Below, piece after piece: positions 55,848 through 64,000 of a DNA stretch of 64,000 bases. The notes beneath the pieces are model-generated. The model saw only the letters and a program-made list of their open reading frames with translations. It searched no databases and was not told the DNA's origin. The stretch is from an uncultured Myxococcales bacterium (GTDB lineage Bacteria; Myxococcota_A; UBA9042), in NCBI GenBank assembly GCA_903842345.1, contig CAIMLR010000027.1, forward strand, positions 153,144-217,143. Reading direction: 5' to 3'. Position 1 is the first letter of the stretch, and each line of letters starts with the position of its first letter. The translations under genes were made by a program, and so were the position numbers.

Positions 55848-56653
55848 TTCACGCAAAAAAATCCCTGGGACAGAACTTTCTCCACGATCAGGGCGTCCTG
55901 AACCGGATCGCCGACCTCTCCGCGCCGGAAGCGGGCTCGGGGCTCATCGAGATCGGCCCGGGCACGGGCAACCTCACGGCGCATCTGCTGGAGCGCCTGC
56001 CCGCGGACTGGCCGTTGGATGCGATTGAGCGCGATCGGCGGATGATTCCGCTCCTGGCTGAGCGCTTTGGCGACCGCGTGCGGGTCACGGAAGCGGACGC
56101 TGCGGACGTCGACTGGCCGGCGCTGCTGGAGCCGCTGGGGCCGCGACCGGTTGTCGTGGGCAACCTGCCGTATTACGCCGCGCTGCCGATCCTGTTCGCG
56201 GTGCTGGAGGCCAAACCGGCGCGGATGGTGTTCATGGTGCAAAAGGAAGTCGCGGAGCGGCTTGTCGCCAAGCCGTCCACGCCCGCGCAGGGGCAGATTT
56301 CCGTCAAGATCCAGATGGCCGCGGACATCCGCTTGGCGTTCAAGGTCGGCAGCGGCGCGTTCACGCCGGCGCCCAACGTCGATAGCGCGATCATCGTGCT
56401 GCAGCCGCTGGCGACGCCGCGCTATCCGATTTGCGACGCCAAGCGCTTTTCCGCCCTGGTGACCGCGGGTTTTTCGCTGCGCCGCAAGACGCTTGTCAAC
56501 GCGCTGGGCAACGCGCTCCGCATCCCGGGTGAAACCGTGCGCGCGGCGCTGACGGCGATGGCCGTGGACGAGCGGATTCGCGCTGAAGCGTTGACGTTGC
56601 CGCAGTGGGCGGCCCTTTCGCTGCACCTCGCGAGCGACTTTTCCGTGGGATGA
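55844..56653 (+). CDS. rsmA: 16S rRNA dimethyladenosine transferase (RsmA/KsgA)
   Basis: RsmA dimethylates two adjacent adenines near the 3' end of 16S rRNA and is a late 30S-assembly checkpoint. The 269-residue protein has KKSLGQNFLHDQGVLNRIAD, SAM-binding EIGPGTGNLTAHLLER, and the catalytic NLPYY in VVGNLPYYAALPIL. The C-terminal helical domain contains LVTAGFSLRRKTLVNAL. Coupled to tsaD by a four-base overlap. No sign of deviation from the family. Confidence 0.97.
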   Translation: MIHAKKSLGQNFLHDQGVLNRIADLSAPEAGSGLIEIGPGTGNLTAHLLERLPADWPLDAIERDRRMIPLLAERFGDRVRVTEADAADVDWPALLEPLGPRPVVVGNLPYYAALPILFAVLEAKPARMVFMVQKEVAERLVAKPSTPAQGQISVKIQMAADIRLAFKVGSGAFTPAPNVDSAIIVLQPLATPRYPICDAKRFSALVTAGFSLRRKTLVNALGNALRIPGETVRAALTAMAVDERIRAEALTLPQWAALSLHLASDFSVG

Positions 56654-56699
56654 CGAACGGCTTGACGGCGAGCCGGTCGCAGCGGAGGATGGCGGATGG

Positions 56700-56715
56700 T
56701 GGGTGCCGTCTTGCT
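56700..56715 (+). promoter_or_regulatory. Possible sigma-54 promoter ahead of pilB
   Basis: TGGGTGCCGTCTTGCT has a perfect -12 box TTGCT and the -24 GG at the correct distance, but the rest of the -24 box departs from consensus. It lies 81 bases before the pilB ATG. Confidence 0.3.
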
Positions 56716-56795
56716 GGCCGCACACGCCGTGCGGGCCTGCCAAATTGCCGCACTGCAACGCGAGCGCGTTCCCCGGCGCACGGAGATGGAGAGAC

Positions 56796-58565
56796 ATGGC
56801 AATCGAGGACGATCGCAACATTCGCCGCCCCCAGTCGAGCTTCCTGCCCGCGCCCACCAAGTCGATGGGCGACATGCTGCTGCGGGAACGCCTGGTGTCC
56901 GTCGAGCAGTTGAAGAACGCCGCCGCGGAGGCGCAGCGCACGGGCAAGCACCTGGGCGCGACGCTCAATGCCCTCGGCTACGTCGATTCAGCGCACCTCG
57001 TGGATTTCCTGTCGCGCCAGTATCAAGTGCCGTCCATCGATCTGACGACGGTGGAAGTCAGTGAGGAAGTGCTGCGGTTGGTGCCCAAGGAAGTGGCAGA
57101 ACGTCACGCCCTGGTGCCGATTGCGCTGCACGGCTCAACGCTGGTCGTCGCCATTACCGATCCGGGCAACTTCAACGCGATCGACGACCTGAAGTTCCTG
57201 ACTGGCCTCAACATTGAAGTCGTCGTCGCGCCTGCGGACGAAATCACCAAGGCGCGCATCCGGTTTTACTCGACGATCGAGCGCAGTTCGCTGGAAGAGG
57301 TCATCTCCAGCGAATTGGCCGGCATGGAAGACGACATCCAGATTGCCGCTGACGGCGCGGAAGTCGTCGACGTCAATTCGCTGGAACGTTCGTCCGAAGA
57401 AGCGCCGGTCGTGCGCCTCGTGAACCTCGTTCTCGTCGACGCGATCCGCCGCGGCGCTTCTGACATTCACATTGAATGCTACGAGAAGGCGTTCCGCGTG
57501 CGCTACCGCATCGACGGCGTGCTGCACGAGATGATGCGCCCGCCGATGAAGCTGCGCAGCGCAATCATTTCCCGCGTGAAAATCATGAGCTCGCTCGACA
57601 TCGCCGAGCGCCGCTTGCCGCAGGACGGTCGCATCAAGCTGAAGCTGCCGGGCGGCAAGGAATGCGATTTCCGCGTGTCCGTGCTGCCGTGCTTGTTTGG
57701 CGAGAAGATCGTCATGCGACTGCTCGACAAGGGCAATCTGCAGACGGACATGACCAAGCTGGGCTTTGACGAAGGCGAGCTGAAGAAGTTCAAGCACGCG
57801 ATTCACCAGCCGTACGGCATGGTGCTCGTGACGGGCCCGACGGGTTCCGGCAAGACGACGACGCTGTACTCCGCGCTGACCGAGCTGAACAAGGTGACGG
57901 AGAACGTCAGTACCGCGGAAGATCCGGTCGAGTTCAACCTGGAGGGCATCAACCAGTGCCAGATGAACGAGGCGATCGGCCTGAACTTCGCGGCCGTGCT
58001 GCGCTCCTTCCTGCGGCAGGACCCGGACGTGCTGATGGTCGGCGAGATTCGCGACTTTGAAACGGCGGAAATCGGCATCAAAGCGGCGCTCACGGGCCAC
58101 ATGGTGCTTTCAACGCTGCACACCAATGACGCGCCGTCGACGATCAACCGTCTGCTGAACATGGGCGTCGAACCGTTCATGGTCACGTCGTCGCTGAACC
58201 TGATTGCCGCCCAGCGCCTCGTGCGCCGCAACTGCGCGGAGTGCAAGCAGCCGTTCCAGTACGACAAGGAATTGTGCCTGGAAGCCGGCGTGACGGAAGA
58301 AGAGTTCAAGAACGCGACCTTCATGAAGGGCGTCGGCTGCAAGACGTGCGGCGAGTCGGGCTACAAGGGCCGCGTCGCCATCTACGAGATCATGCCGATG
58401 TCGGACGGCCTGCGCGAGGCCGTGTTGCAGGGCTTCTCGGCGTCAGAACTGAAGAAGGTCGCCGTCCAGGACGGCCTGCAAACGCTGCGGCGCTCGTCGC
58501 TGCTCAAGCTTGTGCAGGGGCTCACGACGCTGGAAGAATGTCTGCGTGTGACGCGCGCAGACTGA
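56796..58565 (+). CDS. pilB: Type IV pilus assembly ATPase PilB
   Basis: PilB is the cytoplasmic hexameric ATPase that powers pilus extension. From ATG 56796 (GGAGAG upstream) it is 589 residues. N-terminal GSPII_E-type domain with MGDMLLRERLVSVEQLKNAA; ATPase core with RRGASDIHIECYEKAFRVRY (Asp box start), Walker A GPTGSGKT (347-354), STAEDPVEFNLEGINQCQMN, and VLMVGEIRDFETAEIGIKAA (Walker B and His box LSTLHTNDAPSTINRLL). Four zinc-binding Cys are present in RRNCAECK and GCKTCG. pilC follows after 17 bases. No pilT gene is present between them, unlike in Myxococcus. Confidence 0.97.
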   Translation: MAIEDDRNIRRPQSSFLPAPTKSMGDMLLRERLVSVEQLKNAAAEAQRTGKHLGATLNALGYVDSAHLVDFLSRQYQVPSIDLTTVEVSEEVLRLVPKEVAERHALVPIALHGSTLVVAITDPGNFNAIDDLKFLTGLNIEVVVAPADEITKARIRFYSTIERSSLEEVISSELAGMEDDIQIAADGAEVVDVNSLERSSEEAPVVRLVNLVLVDAIRRGASDIHIECYEKAFRVRYRIDGVLHEMMRPPMKLRSAIISRVKIMSSLDIAERRLPQDGRIKLKLPGGKECDFRVSVLPCLFGEKIVMRLLDKGNLQTDMTKLGFDEGELKKFKHAIHQPYGMVLVTGPTGSGKTTTLYSALTELNKVTENVSTAEDPVEFNLEGINQCQMNEAIGLNFAAVLRSFLRQDPDVLMVGEIRDFETAEIGIKAALTGHMVLSTLHTNDAPSTINRLLNMGVEPFMVTSSLNLIAAQRLVRRNCAECKQPFQYDKELCLEAGVTEEEFKNATFMKGVGCKTCGESGYKGRVAIYEIMPMSDGLREAVLQGFSASELKKVAVQDGLQTLRRSSLLKLVQGLTTLEECLRVTRAD

Positions 58566-58582
58566 ACAGGCGGAGGTAGGCG

Positions 58583-59797
58583 ATGGCGATCTGGGCATGG
58601 GAAGGCACAAACGCTGACGGCGATTTCAAGCGCGGCGAGCTGGAAGCCGACAACAAGGATGGCGCAAACGCCAAGCTCCGGACGATGGGCATTGGCACCA
58701 TCATCAAGGTCAAGAAGAAGCAAAAAGACCTCGAGATCATCATCCCGGGCTTCAATGACGGCGTGCCGATCAAGAGCCTGGTGATTTTCACCCGCCAGAT
58801 GGCGACGATGATCGACGCAGGACTGCCGCTGCTGCAATGTCTCGACCTGATCGGCAATCAGGAGCCGAACCCCAATCTGCGCAAGACCATTTTGGGCGTC
58901 AAAGCCTACGTGGAAGGTGGCACGTCGTTTTCTGAGGCGCTGCAGAGGTACCCCAACGTGTTTGAGCCGCTGTACATCAACCTTGTGCAGGCCGGCGAGT
59001 TGGGCGGTATTCTCGATACCATCATGAATAAACTCGCTGAATACATTGAGAAAGCGTCGGAAACGCAATCCAAAGTCAAGAGCGCGATGAAGTACCCGCT
59101 GACGGTGCTCGTCATCGCGCTCAGCATCACTGCGGGCCTGCTGTGGAAAGTGGTGCCGACCTTCGCCGCGACGTTCAAGTCGATGGGCCGCAAGGAACTG
59201 CCGGCGATTACCGAGATGCTTGTGAAGATTTCCGACAACTTCATCGCCGCGATGCCGTTCGTCTTCGCTGGTTTCGCCGGTTTTGTGTTCCTGTACCGGC
59301 TGGCGATGAAGACCAAGAATGGGCCGTACATCCGCGATTTCATGCTGTTCCACGCGCCGGTCATCGGCAACGTGATCCGCAAATCCGCCGTGGCGCGCTT
59401 CACCCGCACGCTGGGCACGCTGATCACCGCGGGCGTGCCGATTCTCGACGCGCTCGAGGTCGTCGGCAAGACGTCCGGCAATCTGGTGGTGGAGCGTGCG
59501 CTCGACTACACGCGGGCGCGCATCATGGAAGGCAAGAACGTCACGGCGCCGCTGTTGGAAACCAAGGTGTTTCCGGTCATGGTGGTGCAGATGATCGCGG
59601 TGGGCGAAGCGACGGGCGCGATGGACGTCATGCTGACCAAGATTTCCGACTTCTATGACGACGAAGTTGACGACGCCATCGAAGGCATGACCGCCATCAT
59701 GGAACCGGTGATGATGGTCGTACTCGGCGGCATCATCGGCACCGTCATGATGGGTATGTACATGCCGATTTTCACCATGGGCGAGACCATTCACTGA
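58583..59797 (+). CDS. pilC: Type IV pilus inner-membrane platform protein PilC
   Basis: PilC anchors the pilus machine in the inner membrane and docks PilB. The 404-residue protein has two homologous GspF-type cytoplasmic domains (ITFTRQ-like IFTRQMATMIDAGLPLLQCL, and RFTRTLGTLITAGVPILDAL) and three membrane helices (YPLTVLVIALSITAGLLWKV near 170; FAGFAGFVFLYRLAM near 225; MMVVLGGIIGTVMMGMYMPI at the end). ATG 58583 follows GGAGG. A 101-base gap leads to pilS. Confidence 0.97.
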   Translation: MAIWAWEGTNADGDFKRGELEADNKDGANAKLRTMGIGTIIKVKKKQKDLEIIIPGFNDGVPIKSLVIFTRQMATMIDAGLPLLQCLDLIGNQEPNPNLRKTILGVKAYVEGGTSFSEALQRYPNVFEPLYINLVQAGELGGILDTIMNKLAEYIEKASETQSKVKSAMKYPLTVLVIALSITAGLLWKVVPTFAATFKSMGRKELPAITEMLVKISDNFIAAMPFVFAGFAGFVFLYRLAMKTKNGPYIRDFMLFHAPVIGNVIRKSAVARFTRTLGTLITAGVPILDALEVVGKTSGNLVVERALDYTRARIMEGKNVTAPLLETKVFPVMVVQMIAVGEATGAMDVMLTKISDFYDDEVDDAIEGMTAIMEPVMMVVLGGIIGTVMMGMYMPIFTMGETIH

Positions 59798-59898
59798 GCA
59801 TGGCCGCAACGTCCCAGCACCGCAGCGAAGGCGCGACCCTGCGCGCGGCATCCTGTCCGCCGCAGCGGCATCGCCACAGCGCGAGGATGTAGACGACC

Positions 59899-61893
59899 GT
59901 GGCGACCCCGCACCTCCCCGACATCCTGCCGGAGCGCCTGAAACCGACTGCGGCGCCAACGCCGCGGCGGTCGGCAGCGCCGCTGTTGTCGCCCGTTCCA
60001 CAGCCGGTCCAGGAGTCGGTGCCGTTGCCGCGCGCGGATCCGGCGCGCATGAGCTCCATCTTCATCGATGAGGACCACGTTGACCGTCTCGCCGACGAGA
60101 CGCTCGTCGACCGCATCAAGTGGACCACGCTGGCGCGGGTCGTGCTGCTGACGGCGGTGCTGGTGTTCGCGGTGACCCTGGACCTTGGCCTCGGGCTGCG
60201 GCCGCCCGCGCCGATGGCCGAGTCCGCGCTGTACCGCCTGACGACGGCGTTCTTCCTCCTCTCGTTCCTTGCCCTGCTCGCCACGCAAATCCTGCAGCGG
60301 GGGCCTTACCTGCGCTGGTTGGCCAATGGCTCCGTAGCGATCGACGTCGCGATGGCGATGGTGCTCGTTGCCGCGACCGATGGCCTCCAGAGTGTCTTCC
60401 TGTTCGCGTTTCCGCTCGCGGTGCTGAACTCCGCGCTGCTCCTGCGGCGCGCTGGCGCGCTCGCGGCGGCGACGTTGGCGACGTTGGCGTTGACGGTCAT
60501 GACCGTGGCGCATCTGGGCTGGCTGAAACTGCCGCTGCTGCCGATGCGCCTTGTCGTCCGCGATCCGGGCGAGCTCCCGTTGGACGTGCTGGTGCAGTTG
60601 GGCGTGCAGGTTGCGGCGGTCTACGCGACGAGCTTCCTCAGCACGCACCTCGTGCGCGAACTCGACCAGTCGCGGCAAAAAGCCACGCAGCAGCGCGTCG
60701 AATTGACGCGGTTGCGGTTGCGCTATGCCGACGTGGTCTCGAGTCTCCCCGATGGCCTGCTGACGGTGGGCGTCGGCGGCGTGGTCACGGGCGTCAATCC
60801 GGCCGCGGCGGACATCCTCGGCGAAGACGTCGCGCGCCTGCTCGGCCAGCCGTTGTCCACGGTGCTGCCGGAGCTTTCATCGCTCGATCCAGCGGCGTCG
60901 GGGCAATGGGGCGAGATGGAGATCGCGCGCGACCGCGCCTTGAGTCGGACCCGCGAATTGCACCGCGATCGCCCGGGTGCGCCGCAGCAGATCCTCGCGT
61001 GCCGGGTGACGGCGCTGCATGAGTCCGTGGATAGCCGGCTGCCTGTGGGACGGCTCGTGGTGTTCCGCGACGTGACCGAGAGTCGCCAGCAGGAAGAGCA
61101 GCACCGCGACCGCGAGCGGCTGGCGACCGTGGGTACGATGGCGATGGCGGTCGCCCATGAGATCCGCAATCCGCTGGCGTCGATCTCCGGGGCGATCCAG
61201 ATGCTGGAGAGCTCGCCCGATTTGGCGCCGACCGATAAAAGCCTGATGGAGATCGTCCAACGCGAGACGCGGCACCTGTCGGACTGGATCGGCGAGTTCC
61301 TCGATTTTGCCAAGCCGCGCGCCCTGCAGGTCGCGCCGATCGACCTGCGCAACCTTGTGGCGGAGACACTGGACGCGATTCTTCACGACCCGCGCGTGCT
61401 GGCGGGCGGCGTTGCATTGCAGCGCGGTGAGACCCTGCAGATGCGCACGCGCGGCGGCCGGGAATTCCTGCTGATGGGAGACGCGGCGTTGCTGCGGCAA
61501 ACCGTATGGAACCTCGTGATCAATGCGGCGCAGGCGGTCATGGCGAGCGACGAGCGCATCATCCGGGTCACGCTGGAAGAGCAGGGGCCGCTGCTCAAGC
61601 TGGTCGTTGACGACAGCGGCCCGGGATTGGGCGCGGACGATTTTGCCCACATCTTTGAGCCGTTCTACACGACCAAGGGCGAAGGGACCGGGCTTGGCCT
61701 TGCCACCGTCAAACGCCACGTCATGGCGCACCGCGGCGAGATTGAGGCGGGCGACAGTCCGCTTGGCGGCGCGCGTTTCACCGTGCTGCTGCCGCGGCGC
61801 GGATCTGGTGATACCGTGTTGTCGTGGACGCGGCAGTTCCCGGCGCAGCAGGTCGATCCGGGTGCGTCGGCGAACCAGAAACCGGAGGCGTAA
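59899..61893 (+). CDS. pilS: Sensor histidine kinase PilS
   Basis: PilS is the membrane kinase that controls PilR and so pilin gene expression. The 664-residue protein starts at GTG 59899 or possibly at ATG 60049; the extra 50 residues are Pro-rich. Six hydrophobic helices (about 77-250) as in PilS, then a PAS domain (LRYADVVSSLPDGLLTVGVG) and HisKA with His420 in AMAVAHEIRNPLASIS, followed by the ATPase boxes NLVINAAQAV, DDSGPGLGADDFAHIFEPFY and GEGTGLGLATVKRHV. All catalytic elements are intact. In Pseudomonas PilS senses pilin in the membrane. pilR starts at the next base after the stop. Confidence 0.95.
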   Translation: MATPHLPDILPERLKPTAAPTPRRSAAPLLSPVPQPVQESVPLPRADPARMSSIFIDEDHVDRLADETLVDRIKWTTLARVVLLTAVLVFAVTLDLGLGLRPPAPMAESALYRLTTAFFLLSFLALLATQILQRGPYLRWLANGSVAIDVAMAMVLVAATDGLQSVFLFAFPLAVLNSALLLRRAGALAAATLATLALTVMTVAHLGWLKLPLLPMRLVVRDPGELPLDVLVQLGVQVAAVYATSFLSTHLVRELDQSRQKATQQRVELTRLRLRYADVVSSLPDGLLTVGVGGVVTGVNPAAADILGEDVARLLGQPLSTVLPELSSLDPAASGQWGEMEIARDRALSRTRELHRDRPGAPQQILACRVTALHESVDSRLPVGRLVVFRDVTESRQQEEQHRDRERLATVGTMAMAVAHEIRNPLASISGAIQMLESSPDLAPTDKSLMEIVQRETRHLSDWIGEFLDFAKPRALQVAPIDLRNLVAETLDAILHDPRVLAGGVALQRGETLQMRTRGGREFLLMGDAALLRQTVWNLVINAAQAVMASDERIIRVTLEEQGPLLKLVVDDSGPGLGADDFAHIFEPFYTTKGEGTGLGLATVKRHVMAHRGEIEAGDSPLGGARFTVLLPRRGSGDTVLSWTRQFPAQQVDPGASANQKPEA

Positions 61894-63354
<1,461 letters not shown>

Positions 63355-63357
63355 GCT

Positions 63358-63374
63358 GTGACAAAAAGTGTCAC
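63358..63374. promoter_or_regulatory. Upstream palindrome, candidate PilR site 1
   Basis: GTGACA-AAAAG-TGTCAC is a perfect inverted repeat just after the pilR stop. The TGTC half-site agrees with the (C/G)TGTC core described for Pseudomonas PilR. About 265 bases from the sigma-54 box. Confidence 0.5.
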
Positions 63375-63503
63375 TAATGGTCTAATGCCTCAAATAAGCA
63401 GCACTAATTCGCTGGTCTTTGGCTGCAAAAACGCCGCGCAACCCGCCTCGTGCGCGCGCCGATCGACAGATTTCGTCAGCTTGCACGGGCGTTCTTGCCG
63501 GGA

Positions 63504-63520
63504 CTGACAAAAAACGTCAC
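63504..63520. promoter_or_regulatory. Upstream palindrome, candidate PilR site 2
   Basis: CTGACAAAAAACGTCAC matches site 1 at 14 of 17 positions (TGAC-N7-GTCA). Its centre is about 120 bases upstream of the sigma-54 promoter, a typical enhancer distance. Confidence 0.55.
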
Positions 63521-63630
63521 TTTGCTGCATTCCGTCAAGCCGTTCGCGTCCAGCCAACCCGATGGCGGCAGTTGCGGAAAAATCAGGTTTGTCCAATCAA
63601 TTTGAAGATGTGCGGGATTTTCCAGAAAGT

Positions 63631-63646
63631 TGGCACATTCTCTGCA
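63631..63646 (+). promoter_or_regulatory. Sigma-54 promoter of pilA
   Basis: TGGCACATTCTCTGCA fits TGGCACG-N4-TTGCW with two mismatches; GG and GC are in exact register. Start predicted near 63657. Pilin genes are classic sigma-54/PilR targets, and pilSR are adjacent. Confidence 0.82.
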
Positions 63647-63662
63647 AACCTTCCTGATGTGC

Positions 63663-63703
63663 CCCGACCGACTCCCTGGAGGGACCTGGGAAGGCGGGTC
63701 GGG
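63663..63703 (+). other. Stem structure at the start of the pilA leader
   Basis: CCCGACC (63663-63669) pairs with GGTCGGG (63697-63703) and encloses a smaller TCCC/GGGA stem. A separate perfect hairpin GCTCC-TCTG-GGAGC lies at 63751-63764. A long folded 5' leader often stabilises abundant pilin mRNA; this is inferred. Confidence 0.45.
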
Positions 63704-63829
63704 CATGGTTCCATCGGCATCGATGGATACCGGTGGAATAGCCTGTCAGCGCTCCTCTGGGAGCTGCGGGGCACACCTGGGGCCGCACTTACGGCGCGGC
63801 AACAGGGACTTTTTCTGGAGGAACCTCTC

Positions 63830-64000
63830 ATGATGAAGAATCTGCGCAGCAAGAAGGGCTTTACCCTCATCGAATTGATGATCGTCGTCGCGATTATCGC
63901 CATCCTGGCGGTCGTTGCGGTGCCGCAGTTCACCAAGTACATGCGTTCGGCGAAGGCGGCGGAAGCCACTGAAATGCTTGACCTGATCAAGAAGGGCTCG
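63830..64000 (+). CDS. pilA: Type IV pilin PilA, N-terminal part (runs off the window)
   Basis: Major pilin subunit. Start at ATG 63830 or the next codon ATG 63833, both served by GGAGGA. The visible 57 residues are MMKNLRSKKG, then FTLIELMIVVAIIAILAVVA and VPQFTKYMRSAKAAEATEML. The leader peptidase cleaves after Gly so that Phe becomes residue 1, and Glu5 is present. The hydrophobic helix is typical. The rest lies beyond the window. That this is the major pilin and not a minor one is inferred from the sigma-54 promoter and the adjacent pilSR. Confidence 0.95.
   Translation, partial: MMKNLRSKKGFTLIELMIVVAIIAILAVVAVPQFTKYMRSAKAAEATEMLDLIKKGS

Larger units (their letters stand above)
63355..63829 (+). 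other. pilR-pilA intergenic control region
   Basis: This 475-base stretch has no supported gene. In order it holds two related palindromes (63358-63374 and 63504-63520), a near-consensus sigma-54 promoter (63631-63646), a structured leader of about 170 bases and the GGAGGA ribosome binding site of pilA (63817-63822). Confidence 0.8.

Overview
The window is a gene-dense stretch of a high-G+C Gram-negative chromosome. It shows no insertion sequence, prophage, CRISPR array, rRNA or tRNA. Several features point to a deltaproteobacterial lineage, most likely Myxococcota or a neighbouring phylum: lipoproteins with long Asp/Ala-rich linkers after the lipobox, MopE-type CDG(L/Q)DNDC repeats, a lamin-tail lipoprotein, a pilB-pilC-pilS-pilR-pilA cluster, a PATAN-domain protein, a Hanks-type kinase and multihaem cytochromes. 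This placement is inference; no marker was compared with a database.

Layout. 1-10.8 kb (minus strand except one peptidase): start of rpsA, an oppDF ATPase pair, an ExbD-like lipoprotein, pdxA, then the translation cluster rpsB-tsf-[lipoprotein]-pyrH-frr and an XRE regulator. 11-13.9 kb (plus): hemB and a ZIP-like/permease metal transporter with a His-rich tail. 13.9-21 kb (minus): rpe, a block of surface lipoproteins including an MopE/WD40 chimera and a lipoprotein-type methyltransferase, and mnmE. 21-23.3 kb: etfBA with a long repeat-containing leader. 23.3-32 kb: an envelope-glycan block (GT-C-like glycosyltransferase, two O-antigen-ligase-like proteins, acyltransferase) interleaved with transaldolase and a membrane Ser/Thr kinase. 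32-38.4 kb: a redox locus made of a dihaem sensor, a 12-haem NapC/NirT-type cytochrome, a haem-motif histidine kinase and a NarL-type regulator. 38.5-44.6 kb: a SpoIID-like protein, aroC, a lipoprotein, a MAPEG protein, dapF and a cation/proton antiporter. 44.5-50.4 kb (minus): clpB and a DUF4175-like protein. 50.7-52.6 kb: a partial F0 operon (atpI-atpB-atpE) closed by a strong terminator. 52.8-64 kb (plus): a PATAN/TPR protein, tsaD, rsmA, and pilB, pilC, pilS, pilR and the start of pilA.

How the genes may work together. The strongest regulatory prediction is at the right end. PilS-PilR lie directly upstream of pilA, whose 475-base upstream region carries a near-consensus sigma-54 promoter and two related palindromes at distances suited to a sigma-54 activator. 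The most unusual locus is at 32-38 kb. There, three adjacent membrane proteins each carry c-type haem motifs and a response regulator follows, so a membrane multihaem cytochrome and haem-bearing signalling proteins appear co-encoded, suggesting a redox-sensing or electron-transfer-coupled two-component system. Expression elements are unusually readable in places: sigma-70-like promoters precede rpsA, rpsB, hemB, etfBA and several others, and two convincing intrinsic terminators follow etfA and atpE.
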